A stretch of 64,000 bases of DNA from Coprinellus micaceus (taxonomy: Eukaryota; Basidiomycota; Agaricomycetes; Agaricales; Psathyrellaceae), in the NCBI GenBank assembly GCA_951394405.1, contig OX596343.1:2604001-2668000 (forward strand), given 5' to 3'. Below, in pieces: positions 54,996-64,000 of the stretch. The notes beneath the pieces are model-generated. The model did no database searches and was not told the origin of the DNA. It was given only the letters and a program-made list of their open reading frames with translations. The translations under genes were made by a program, and so were the position numbers. Within the stretch, counting starts at the first letter, position 1. Each line of letters begins with the position of its first letter.

Positions 54996-57900
54996 AGGAG
55001 GAAAACTCGACTATCTCTCCATCGCTGTGCATCCGATCCATGCTGATAGCCGAAATAAGAAACCAAAGCATGCACATTCCCATCACGATCACTCACGACG
55101 ACCGAACTATCACCACTCAGGGTTTTATTGACTGCGGAGCAGGAGGAAAATTTATTGATGAAAAATTTGCCCAAAGAAACCAATTGCCCATCACGAAGCT
55201 TCGTTATCCCCTCGAAGCGAAGAACGTAGATGGAACGCCCAACAAATATGGAACAATCACCCATTATGTACGACTACCTCTCACAATCAACAAGAAAACA
55301 AAGAAACACCAGCTTTTAATTTGCGGCTTGGGAAAACAGACGCTAATTTTAGGTTTCCCATGGCTTCAAGACGAAAACCCCATGATTGATTGGAAACTCG
55401 GGACTCTCACTTGGCGGGATACCGAGATTAACGCCATTCCAATCGAAATTCCAAAAATTGAAAACGACACTAGCATCAATATCGTTGACACCGATACTGA
55501 AATAGAAATTGAAGTCTACTTCTACGATGAAGACGTAGAAGAAGAATACACCCATGTTCATATCGCAAGAACCACACTATCACGCAAACTCATCCTCCCC
55601 AAATACTCCGAACTTCCCGACGAATTTGATGAGTTTGATGACTTCGATGACGAAATCGAGGAGAAAACCGAAGCAGAAATCAAGGCCAAACTACCGGAAG
55701 CATACCATGAATTTTTCGACGTCTTTAGCAAGAAAAACGCCGATAAATTCCCAGCAAGCACGAAGTATGATCATGCGATCAACGTTAAAGACACCTTCGA
55801 CCCAAGAAGGATGAAACCATACATACTTTCGCCAGATCAGGAAAAGGAGGTTAAAGACTTCCTCAAAGAAAACCTAAAATTAGGACGTATTCGACCATCC
55901 CGATCCCCAATGGGATCACCAGTATTTTTTGTGAAAAAGAAAAACGGAAAACTTCGACTTTGTCAGGACTATCGATACCTCAACGAACACACGATATCAG
56001 ATGCCTACCCCATTCCCAGAATAGATGATCTTCTAAAAAGATTTCAGAAGGCGAAATACTTTTTCAAGATTGATTTGAAATGGGGATACAACAACGTCCG
56101 AATCAAGAAAGGAGACGAATGGAAGGCAGCCTTTATGACTCAAGGTGGACTGTTTGAACCCACAGTCATGTTCTTTGGCCTAAAGAACTCTCCACCCACC
56201 TTCCAACGACTCATGGATGACGTCATTCACGAACACGACGAGATCGAAGAACCACCCAAAATGGAACTAACAAGAACGAACAATGTCAGGGACATCGTTC
56301 ATGCGCACGAAGAATTAGAAGAAGCACCATGGGTAGAAGTATACATGGATGATGTATTGGGAGCAGGAGAAACCAAGGAACAATGTCGAAAAGAAGCCAA
56401 AAGAACCTTGGCTAAACTTAGGAAAGCAGGACTACCAGCCAATATCGACAAATGTGCTTTCGAAGTAGAAGAAGTGGATTTTCTCGGATTTATTATAGGA
56501 CATGGGAAAATCCGTATGGATCCAGACAAGATCAAAGGACTAACTGATTGGCCAGTTCCCACCAAACTCAAAGAACTCCGATCATTTTTAGGCTTTGGAA
56601 ACTTCTATCGAAGGTTCATCAAAAACTATTCAAAAATAGCAGTACCGCTACACGCTTTACAAGGAAAGGACGTTCCATTCATTTGGTCTGACGAATGCAA
56701 CACAGCCTTTAACACCCTCAAGGAGAAATTTACGTCATACCCTGTCCTACATCTCCCAGATCCGGACAAACCCTATCAAATCGAAGCAGACGCTTCTAAA
56801 CACGCCTCAGGAGCCGTCCTGACTCAATTAGACGAAAATGGAGCAAGACACCCGATATGTTTTATGTCCAAAACATTCGATAGTGCTCAAAGAAATTACG
56901 AAATATACGACAGGGAATTACTTGCCATAATTCGAGCATTAGAAGAATGGCGACCATTCATTCAAGGTTCCCCTTTCACAACCACGGTATATTCTGACCA
57001 TCAGAACCTTACCTATTGGAGAAACCCACAACGACTTAGCCCTCGACAAGCAAGGGCATGTCTCACGCTGTCAAAATACGACTTCGAATTGAAACATCAA
57101 GCTGGGACTAAGATGTTTCAATCAGACGCTCTATCAAGAAGACCGGATCTATGTCAAGACGATGAAGACCCAAAAGAAGTCACCATGCTTCCAGAAAACT
57201 TATTTGTGAATTTGATTGACACCGCTCTTCAAGAACAAATTCTCAACTCCGACAAAATGGAACAAGAAGCAACGGACGCTCTTAGACTCATTCTAGAAGA
57301 AGGTCCCACCGACCTCCAGAATGACTTAGAAGACTGGACAGTTGAAACCAAAGACGATAAACACATGCTATTTCGCAAGGGAAAGGCCTACATCCCTGAA
57401 GATATAGAATTAAGACGCAAAATAGTAAAATTACATCACGACGCAGCAACAATCGGACACCCTGGAGAATTAGGAACATTCAACGCCGTCAGAGAACATT
57501 ATTGGTGGCCAGGAATGAGAAAATTCGTCAAAACATACGTAAAGGGATGTGCCGAATGCCAACAATTCAAAATCAACCGACAACCAGTAAAACCAACGCT
57601 ACTTCCCATCGTTGGTCCCGAGTCAAACCGCCCGTTTACTCAGCTATCAATAGACTTTATCACCGATCTACCAACATCAAAAGGATATGACTCAATCATG
57701 GTCGTGGTAGACCATGGGCTTACAAAGGGGGTAATTTTAGAACCCTGCAACAAGACCATTACGGCAAAACAAACAGCTGACGCATTTATTCGCCGCATCT
57801 TTACCGATTACGGCCTACCGGATAAACTTATTTCCGATCGAGGCCCTCAATTCGCCGCCAAAACCTTCCGAGACCTTCTAGAAAAGCTAAAAATAGACTC

Positions 57901-58690
57901 TTCGTTATCAACCGCCTTTCATCCGCAAACTGATGGAGGTACCGAACGAGTCAACCAAGAAATAGAAGCATACCTTTCTATCTATTGTTCTGCGAACCCG
58001 TCAACTTGGAGTCAAGCCTTACCAATATTGCAGTTCGTTCACAATTCTAGAAGACATGCGGATAGAACACACACCCCATTTGAATTGATCATGGGTACGC
58101 AACCTCGTGCCCTACCGGAAGTGTTCGACAAAACCAACTTCCCTGCGAACGAAGAACGATTCAAAGAACTTCAGAAGTCAAGAAATGAAGCTCTGTCCGC
58201 TCACGAACTTGCACGAAACCGCATGATAGAACGGACGTCTAGAACATGGAAGCCTTTCAAAGTCAACGATGAAGTATGGCTAGAAGCAAAAAATCTGAAG
58301 CTTCATTACCGATCAAAAAAGATGCAACCCAAACGTCTGGGACCATTTAAAGTGATAGAAATCATAGGGTCTAGGGCATATCGTCTAGAACTTCCTAGTC
58401 AATGGAAGATTCACAATGTCTTCCATATCTCGCTTCTATCACCTTTCAAGACCACCGATACCCACGGCCCATCATATCCGCAGCCACCACCTGACGTTAT
58501 CAATGGAGAAGAAGAGTACGAAGTGGAAGGAATTATCAATCACCGAGTCAAACGCAATGGAGAAAAAGAATTTCTCATCAAGTACCTCGGATACGATGAG
58601 AATGAGTCAAAGTGGCTAAGAGAGGACGAACTAGGAAACTGCCAAGAGATCCTAGACGAGTATAAAGAGGACAATGGTCTGTCACTCTAA
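54911..58690 (+). CDS. Gypsy Pol: PR-RT-RH-IN-chromodomain
   Basis: ORF of 1,259 residues in the -1 frame relative to Gag, overlapping it by 85 nt. Protease has D74 in FIDCGAGG (DCGA where DSGA is usual). RT begins near 300 (RRMKPYILSPDQ), with KIDLKWGYNNVRI and YMDD at 478-481. Just before YMDD lies an extra segment made of two similar 16-residue units. RNase H follows (D627 in IEADASKHASG; DHQNLTYW). Integrase has an HHCC zinc region (HHDAATIGH...CAECQQF) and D915, D976, E1012 with D-x35-E spacing. The end is a chromodomain (YEVEGIINHRVKRNGEKEFL...SKWLREDEL), which would bind methylated histone H3 and guide integration into heterochromatin. Everything is open, so the element may be active. 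It could be made by -1 frameshifting; no classic slippery heptamer was recognised. Confidence 0.93.
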   Translation: MSIHGRRRKRNLRQIPRTFHWKGGGFSVKEENSTISPSLCIRSMLIAEIRNQSMHIPITITHDDRTITTQGFIDCGAGGKFIDEKFAQRNQLPITKLRYPLEAKNVDGTPNKYGTITHYVRLPLTINKKTKKHQLLICGLGKQTLILGFPWLQDENPMIDWKLGTLTWRDTEINAIPIEIPKIENDTSINIVDTDTEIEIEVYFYDEDVEEEYTHVHIARTTLSRKLILPKYSELPDEFDEFDDFDDEIEEKTEAEIKAKLPEAYHEFFDVFSKKNADKFPASTKYDHAINVKDTFDPRRMKPYILSPDQEKEVKDFLKENLKLGRIRPSRSPMGSPVFFVKKKNGKLRLCQDYRYLNEHTISDAYPIPRIDDLLKRFQKAKYFFKIDLKWGYNNVRIKKGDEWKAAFMTQGGLFEPTVMFFGLKNSPPTFQRLMDDVIHEHDEIEEPPKMELTRTNNVRDIVHAHEELEEAPWVEVYMDDVLGAGETKEQCRKEAKRTLAKLRKAGLPANIDKCAFEVEEVDFLGFIIGHGKIRMDPDKIKGLTDWPVPTKLKELRSFLGFGNFYRRFIKNYSKIAVPLHALQGKDVPFIWSDECNTAFNTLKEKFTSYPVLHLPDPDKPYQIEADASKHASGAVLTQLDENGARHPICFMSKTFDSAQRNYEIYDRELLAIIRALEEWRPFIQGSPFTTTVYSDHQNLTYWRNPQRLSPRQARACLTLSKYDFELKHQAGTKMFQSDALSRRPDLCQDDEDPKEVTMLPENLFVNLIDTALQEQILNSDKMEQEATDALRLILEEGPTDLQNDLEDWTVETKDDKHMLFRKGKAYIPEDIELRRKIVKLHHDAATIGHPGELGTFNAVREHYWWPGMRKFVKTYVKGCAECQQFKINRQPVKPTLLPIVGPESNRPFTQLSIDFITDLPTSKGYDSIMVVVDHGLTKGVILEPCNKTITAKQTADAFIRRIFTDYGLPDKLISDRGPQFAAKTFRDLLEKLKIDSSLSTAFHPQTDGGTERVNQEIEAYLSIYCSANPSTWSQALPILQFVHNSRRHADRTHTPFELIMGTQPRALPEVFDKTNFPANEERFKELQKSRNEALSAHELARNRMIERTSRTWKPFKVNDEVWLEAKNLKLHYRSKKMQPKRLGPFKVIEIIGSRAYRLELPSQWKIHNVFHISLLSPFKTTDTHGPSYPQPPPDVINGEEEYEVEGIINHRVKRNGEKEFLIKYLGYDENESKWLREDELGNCQEILDEYKEDNGLSL

Positions 58691-58770
58691 ACTTCAGTCA
58701 GTTCATCCTGTCTACCCCACTCCACCACCCAAAGCCAGTTCCCCTCCACAACATTCTCAACTTTCTAAAA

Positions 58771-59686
58771 ATGTTCAACTCCACCTCTACCACCGCCTAC
58801 GAGACCTCCCCCCAGGACTTCGACGTCATCATCGGGACCATCGTCCCCAACCTCCCTCAGAAGCCGGCCCCAGTCCCCGCTTATGGCTACGCCGTCGCCG
58901 ACGATGTAGTCATGCTCCCGAAGCGCGCTTTCCCCGCCGATCTCAACACGTGCGACCTCCGAACCGCTTTCACTCCCGCCGAAATATACGTCGCCGAGGC
59001 CAAGATCAGAGAGATGAAAACGGTGAAAGACGTTATCAACCAGACCGGACCAACGGGAGTCCTTTTCGGCGCCGCCAAATACAACAACCCCGACGCACAC
59101 TGGGGCCACGTCCTGGAGGAGATCGAGAATGCGGAAAGGTGGGAGGAGGAGTTGAAGGAGATCAAAGAGGCGGCATTCGAGGCTGCGGGGAAAGTCCCCC
59201 AGTCGTTTTTGAATGTCCTGGAGATGAAGATGATGGGGGCTGAGACGAGGAAGAAATTCGCCACCAACACCATCGAGACGAACATCGCGGAGGTTCGTGC
59301 TGCCGTACGACGAGCCCACCTTATGCTCCGAGAATTCGACTATCGCAACGTCAAGTACGGTCAGGTCACAGGTGAAAATGTACAGCCTCACGAAGGAGGA
59401 CAAGACGAAGCGCAGGCTCGCCACCTGCACGGCCTGCAAGCAACCTGGTCACTGGCAGGTCGACCACACCAAGTGGACTTGTATCCACTGCAAGAAAACG
59501 GCGGCCGGCCACTATCCATTCGATTGCCCCCAGAAGCCGAAGCCGCTCCGCCGCTCCAACCGAATTCGCAACCGCCGCAACAAGAAGAAGGAAGAGAAGG
59601 TTGAGGTCGATACGGAATGGAAGTACGAGACGGGATGGGGAGATGACGGGAATTGGGGACCCGAGTACCCCTCTACTTCGCTTTGA
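58771..59686 (+). CDS. Third ORF of the Gypsy element, zinc-knuckle protein
   Basis: Lies between pol and the 3' LTR. ATG 58771 starts MFNSTSTTAYETSPQDFDVI, with motifs LPQKPAPVPAYGYAVADDVV, LRTAFTPAEIYVAEAKIREM and a helical, Glu-rich middle, open to 59604. In the +1 frame, open to a stop at 59686, lies a double zinc knuckle CTACKQPGHW...CIHCKKTAAGHYPFDC followed by a basic tail (RRSNRIRNRRNKKK) and a Trp/Gly-rich end. The two frames look like one protein joined by a +1 shift somewhere between about 59300 and 59400; no GT-AG intron of normal size fits. Codons are strongly G/C-ending, unlike the A-rich gag and pol, and like the host genes in this window. Probably a captured host-type gene; it may bind nucleic acid. 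Family not recognised. Confidence 0.6.
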
Positions 59687-59704
59687 ATCAGTGTTTCAAA
59701 GTTT

Positions 59705-59717
59705 GTGAAGGGGGTAA
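59705..59717 (+). promoter_or_regulatory. Gypsy polypurine tract
   Basis: GTGAAGGGGGTAA ends right at the 3' LTR start. Confidence 0.8.
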
Positions 59718-60316
59718 TGTTACGCTTTGCTTCACATGTTTAGAAATATGCGCTATATTTTTATCTTCGGTCTAGGACTTATTCTTTCTTCTTTTGGCCA
59801 AACTCTTTTTGTATTATTATTTGTGTTTTGGTTAAGTAGTTGACTTTTGATGACTTGTTATTACGTTTATTGAGTCATGTTATTTATGACTCATATGCGA
59901 CTCATCCTTAGTCTGCCTAGACTAAGTATGACTTGTCTTTGACTGTAATCGACTCATAGTTATAATGACTTGTTAGATATATTGACTCATAGCGACTAGT
60001 ATCCATGGGTATATAAACCCTATAGATTAGACCCATGTACTTTAGCTTGTTATACTTTTTCCCCGTTATCGAATAGTGCCTTGTGCCAAAACCCAAAGAC
60101 AACTAAGAGCAAGCCAATTAAGCCAATAAGACAACGACCAACGCCTAAGTCCAAGCGAGCTATCGTCAACATAGTTCTTGGTAGTATCAGATACAACGAT
60201 CGCCAACATCGTACTCGATACCTAAGATAAGTGATCATTGCATCTCTGACCATTGACCTGCCCAGAGTCGACCAATTGTCGGACACTTGTCCAACTCCCT
60301 CATTGAGGTCGTAACA
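59718..60316 (+). repeat. Gypsy 3' LTR, 599 bp
   Basis: Same length and termini as the 5' LTR; one difference found by eye (T at about 60305). Confidence 0.95.
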
Positions 60317-60445
60317 ACGACTTGGCGAGAGACCGGAGAGCTTGAGGAAAGCTTGATGCCGAAACCATTTCGACCGCTTGAGAACACGAGGGATACCCTT
60401 GCAGAACTTCTCACACGAGCATGTATACTCCTTCTGTTGAGCCAT

Positions 60446-61155
60446 GCAGGTGCGAAGCAGCCCCAAGGAGCGTGGAGGAAGGAGATGGAGAGCTGGAGAG
60501 GAGCGAGCGATGTTGATAACGCGACACGCCCTGCTTGGCGTCGACGCGATTTCTCATGCACGTGGGCGTGTGCCGCTGATTGATGTTATCCACTCAAGTT
60601 GCTTTGCAGCAGACAAGAACAGGGGTAGGAGCGAGATTAGGTCGGCTCAGTCAGACATTGAGGAGTGGAGGAAGGCGGTTGCATTCGTGAAGGACTAATT
60701 AAACTAATGAATTACATGCTAAGAAACTCTAGGTCAGTCAACGAAGGGAAGCGTAAGGGCGTAACGCACCATGTCCCAACCCAGATAAAGCCCCACATCC
60801 ATTCTCTTCAATGCCATCCTCCCAACCCCCTGCAAGCTCGTTTGGCTCTGGAGATGATGCCGAAGATTTTATCAACATAATACAGCTTGGTAGCACTGTG
60901 AATGTGGTAGGCTCGTGTCTTCAGAGCCTTCGGAGGCGATGTATCTGAGGTATATGGGCCGCCAGAGCTCATGAAAGTCGAAGGGCCGCCCGGAAATTCA
61001 TGTGGTGGGTTCAGGTTGAGAGCGGTTGATTGTGTGACAGTCGCCGAACGAAACGATTACATCATCAATGGCTTGTTGATCCAACAGCTGTAAACCGTTC
61101 CCCACCCACTGAACCTGCCTGAATCGCCGCAAACCGGCCGCAACAGTGCGCGATC
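60446..61155. other. Upstream of the Tnp2 gene; no other gene
   Basis: Should contain the Tnp2 promoter and the right end of that CACTA-type element. I could not find a defensible CACTA terminus. A plus-strand ORF to 60698 (ADKNRGRSEIRSAQSDIEEW) is weakly protein-like but unassigned. Confidence 0.35.
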
Positions 61156-63569
61156 TCACTGGGGCTCAGGGATGGGATCGTCCGCCGTAGCCGCATCCAC
61201 CACCTTCACATATCCATTGACTAGATCCACCCGTGTCGTTTCAGTAGTTCGGACCACAACAAATCTCCCAAGAACAAACATTCGATAGCCGCCGGCGGTC
61301 AGAACGAGGAGGCCGAGGCGCACTCTCCCATCGACTCCGTCCTGTAGAGCGAGTTTGAAGCGAGGCCCAGTAAGGATTGAGAGGAATACCTGGACAATTT
61401 CAAGCGACCTTGGGTCCCGGAAGGGGTGGACGCCACCGTAAGAGGCGTCGACCAAGGTTTGAAATGGGTAGAATTTTGCCGAGTTTGTACAATCCCAGGT
61501 GCTCAGTTCGTAAATCCCGCGCCTGGTTGCGTCTGTGTGTGTGTCGAGGTGGAGGGAACGTTCCTTGTATATCGCTTGGAGTATGAAATTCCCGGGATCG
61601 GTCATCCCTAGGTCGTTTCTCCTTGGAACGGGTGAGAATCGGGTTGCCCACCCAAGCTCATGGTCGAACACCGCCACGGATAACAGGGACAGGAGGTACG
61701 CCCGATGTGAATGGGTGATCCAATTGCCCATCTTCAGCTCCCCTGAATGGGAAAAAGATTGTCAGCCTAAAAACGAAGAGTTCAATCTGACATAATGGTT
61801 ACACGTACCCAGCCGTCGGATGCGGCTCCTCGCACAATCTTTCCGGTGGAATTCGATCCAGTCTTCCCGTTGGCACTCCGGTGAGCAGTAGATCACGGTG
61901 CGACAGTTCGAACACTCTCGGGTTGGGAGTGGGGTCACTGTTGCTCGTTCGTGGAAGGTCTTTCGGATGCTACCACCGGATTATTAGAGTCGATGAAGCG
62001 AAGCCGCCGGCATGGACACCACTCACTTTGAGATTGTCGCATAACTGTAGCCTGTTCTGGTGGATATTGGCGCCCATCCACATATTCCGCGCTTTCTCGT
62101 GGTGCCTAAAACTGTTCAGGAATGGGTTCCAGTGCCGTTTCTGCCACCCCATTAACAGACGTTTCTGTTTCTCTGCGGGGATGTCAAGTTCGGCTAGCGC
62201 CTGGGTGCACGCGAAAAGGACCTGCTCGTCGGAGAATGGCGAAGCGAGGGTGGCGAGAGGGTGACGGGGCTTATCGGTCCCTCGGTCCCATCCAACCCAC
62301 GGGTGCTGCTGACCCTCCGACTGTTCTAGCATGTAGTCGACGATGAGCTGAAGGAGGCCGGCACCCAAGAGATCACAGACGATCGCATTCGCCACGATTG
62401 GTGACTGAAGCCATGATCGTACAGGAAAGAATAGCGCAGAGATAGCGACATTGAAGGGTTGGCATCCCAGATCAGTTCGCGGCGGGACGTTTCCTCGAAT
62501 GTTGTAGAAGATTTCCGAGCTCGCGAGGCTCAATACTTTCCCGGCGAATTGGAGTTCCTCGTAGGCCTTGGCGTAGGAGGGGATGGTGAGATGTGCTTCG
62601 GTTAAAATCCAAACGCGCTGAATCCAGATGTAGGGCTCCCGTCCAAGCGGTACGGACTTGGTTGCCCATCCTTCGATCGAGCGGAGGGATACTTGAATGA
62701 ACTGATAGTGTTTCCTATAAGGAAGGGCCTCCATCTTGTTTCTCAAGCGGTAGAGTCGGCGTTCGGTGGAGCCGGTGAGCCGAACCATCAGGGTGACAAG
62801 CGGGTAGTGGTGACCGTGGTACGCTTCATTCGGTTTGGTGAAATAGTTGTTGAGAGTAATGTAGGGGTCTGATTCGGTGTCCTGGAGACTCCAGAGCCAC
62901 AGGGCAAGGTTCACAGCTTCGTCGGTCTCATCCCATACAGGACCTTTAAATTTCTTCAGGTCCCAGAGTTTTTCGAGGACCGTCGAAACTATCTTTGGTC
63001 CTGTCATCGAGGGAGTATCTTCGTTGTTCCAATATAACCACTTGGAATAATGGCAGGAAAACGTCAGCCAGCGGAGTAGTGTTGGGATATATTGGAGGAT
63101 GATGTCTGAAAACCTCGAGTTGACCTTGCCTTCGCCATTCTTCAAGTTCTCCATTATGAGGGGGGCGATGGTGCTGATTAACAGTTGGATTCGATGAGTC
63201 TTATCCAGCATTTCCCTTGAATTCGGCGGATGGTTGCGGCGGTCCAGTGTTTGGCGCCGTGTGGGCATTTCTTCCTGGCTGAGCAACCCGGAAGACGGCA
63301 TCGAGTACCAAGGCCCCGTCGTGGAGATCGTCGTGTTGACCAAAGTCTTTGGAGCCACGACGATTGTGGAAGTTGAGAGTAAGAGAACGCAGATGGGGAA
63401 TCGACCCGCCCTCGGCTGCGGCCAGTAACTGATGATTTCCGTGTGGGACGTAATATTACTCGAGTACAATCAGTCAAATTAGCGTGGAATTTGAGGGAGT
63501 CGGGGAGCTTACAGCCTCAGTCCTAGGGTTCTTCGCCCGGGGTCGGGTTGTATCTTTGGGGACGTCCAT
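61156..63569 (-). pseudogene. MYND-finger paralogue 3, one frameshift
   Basis: Same architecture as paralogue 1. Exon 1 is 63569-63513 (MDVPKDTTRPRAKNPRTEA). Exon 2 begins at 63428 (LLAAAEGGSIPHLRSLTLNF) and runs to LCDNLK at 62027. Exon 3, 61959-61809, carries the MYND finger (CSNC, YCSPEC, HRKDC). Exon 4 is 61742-61156 (ELKMGNWITHSHRA...; LLVLTAGGYRMFVLGRFVVV). Introns are 84, 67 and 66 nt with matching phases. One problem: near 63287-63291 the frame shifts at CTTCCGGGTTG. Removing one G gives VFRLLSQEEMP, parallel to VIFRLLEAEGMP of paralogue 2. It is therefore a 1-bp insertion or a sequence error. If real, the copy is disabled, unless translation starts downstream. It is separated from its relatives by the mobile block. 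Confidence 0.8.
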
Positions 63570-64000
63570 GGTTGGAGGCGAGATGCAAATTTTCTAGGGA
63601 AGGAATCGCGCTGCAAAAATCGAAGCCTGGTCAACGTCGTCGCAGATCAAAGCAAACACCAGCACACACGGAGTCCTCGAACTCGAACTCTAAACGTTCA
63701 ATTGAGTGCGTAACGATGAAGGGAAGTTGCAAATGTAAAGTATATAGGGATGTGATTTCGTGACATGGAGGCATGCATCGTGGTATACGAGGTATAAATA
63801 CTGCGACAAGAAATGCGACGAGGCCCAAAAATGCATCGTGAAGAGAGGGAAATGTGTATATGTGAGACGGAGTGTGGAGAACATAGACTTGAATGATAAA
63901 TACAACAACAGCTTTCGACAGCATCCGCGTAGCACTGAGAAGACGGAACAAGAAGAAATCGAGCAAAAAACAGAAACAGAAACATCATCACCCCCTCCCC
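63570..64000. other. Upstream region of MYND paralogue 3
   Basis: 431 bp to the window end, presumably its promoter. On the gene strand a TATA-like TATACTTTAC is read at about 63742. No gene seen. Confidence 0.35.

Larger units (their letters stand above)
52563..60316 (+). mobile_element. Ty3/Gypsy chromovirus LTR retrotransposon
   Basis: Complete element of 7,754 bp. LTRs are 52563-53161 and 59718-60316, both 599 bp, beginning TGTTACG and ending CGTAACA. ACGAC is duplicated at 52558-52562 and 60317-60321. The one LTR difference I found is CTCATCGAGG versus CTCATTGAGG, so it is recent. Order: Gag, Pol (protease, RT, RNase H, integrase, chromodomain), an extra ORF, then the polypurine tract GTGAAGGGGGTAA. 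It sits in a transposase exon on the opposite strand. Confidence 0.97.
49635..60445 (-). pseudogene. CACTA/Tnp2-type transposase split by a Gypsy element
   Basis: Minus-strand transposase of the CACTA (EnSpm, Tnp2) group. Exon 1 starts at ATG 60445 (MAQQKEYTCSCEKFCKGIPR, a Cys-rich N-terminus), is cut at 60322 by a Gypsy element, and resumes at 52557 to end at 52549. Exon 2 is 52493-52397 and exon 3 is 52339-49635, with 55- and 57-nt introns. Counting one copy of the ACGAC duplication, exon 1 is 138 nt, exactly 46 codons, so the gene was in frame before the insertion and encoded about 979 residues. The main exon shows MCPETC...CPKCNGPRYD, LLFSMDGAQLYQDKKSDCWI, KKPQHMDSFLFPGFHHL, GLVGHHGYHFCRLYC, GDSMHVPTLNLGDLFLPLW and WIIERMIGILGGQIRQPSN. 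These blocks are typical of the family as I recall it. No other break is seen, so the Gypsy insertion is what disabled it. Confidence 0.85.

Overview
This 64-kb window looks like a chromosome segment of a mushroom-forming basidiomycete (Agaricomycetes). The signs are many short GT-AG introns (about 49-90 nt), families typical of that class (a Plavaka-type transposase, a DUF6535-type membrane protein, a large MYND-finger family with a long helical N-terminal part, secreted thaumatin-like and ricin-B-lectin proteins), and dense nested transposons. The species cannot be told from the sequence. No rRNA or tRNA gene and no CRISPR array was seen.

Layout. 1-3.5 kb holds decayed gene copies: casein kinase 1, coatomer gamma subunit, casein kinase 1 again. 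4.1-4.8 kb is a small coiled-coil gene (minus). 5.3-11.1 kb is a Plavaka transposase with 17 exons whose splice phases all agree. 13.0-15.7 kb is a tandem pair of secreted proteins; the first lacks the lectin domain of the second and carries a 244-bp MITE in its first intron. 17.2-18.5 kb is a phosphatidylserine-decarboxylase-like enzyme and 19.0-21.3 kb a DUF6535-type membrane protein. 21.7-34.8 kb is a head-to-head pair of nearly identical hAT transposons around a 200-N gap. The right copy is split by a young Copia retrotransposon (383-bp LTRs, TSD CAATT). 35.2-36.9 kb is an intronless gene for a disordered protein of unknown function. 37.4-38.3 kb is an 865-bp non-autonomous transposon with a perfect 8-bp TSD.

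From 40 to 63.6 kb there is a family of three MYND-type genes on the minus strand: one complete, one lacking the zinc finger, one frameshifted. The second and third are separated by about 17 kb of mobile DNA. This block holds an accessory-type gene broken by a 93-bp foldback element, a cluster of small MITEs and inverted repeats, a small coiled-coil gene, and a CACTA/Tnp2-type transposase. The first exon of that transposase is split by a young Ty3/Gypsy chromovirus (599-bp LTRs, TSD ACGAC).

The chromovirus is the most unusual object here. It has a predicted Tf1-like self-priming site: 10 nt just after the 5' LTR are complementary to the predicted 5' end of its own RNA. It has about 1.1 kb of leader with no ATG in any frame, although 275 codons of coiled coil lie open in the gag frame. 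Its pol overlaps gag in the -1 frame, its reverse transcriptase has an imperfect 16-residue duplication just before YMDD, and it carries a third ORF with zinc knuckles and GC-rich, host-like codons downstream of pol. Host genes and mobile DNA alternate throughout, and most insertions can be ordered in time from nesting and target-site duplications.
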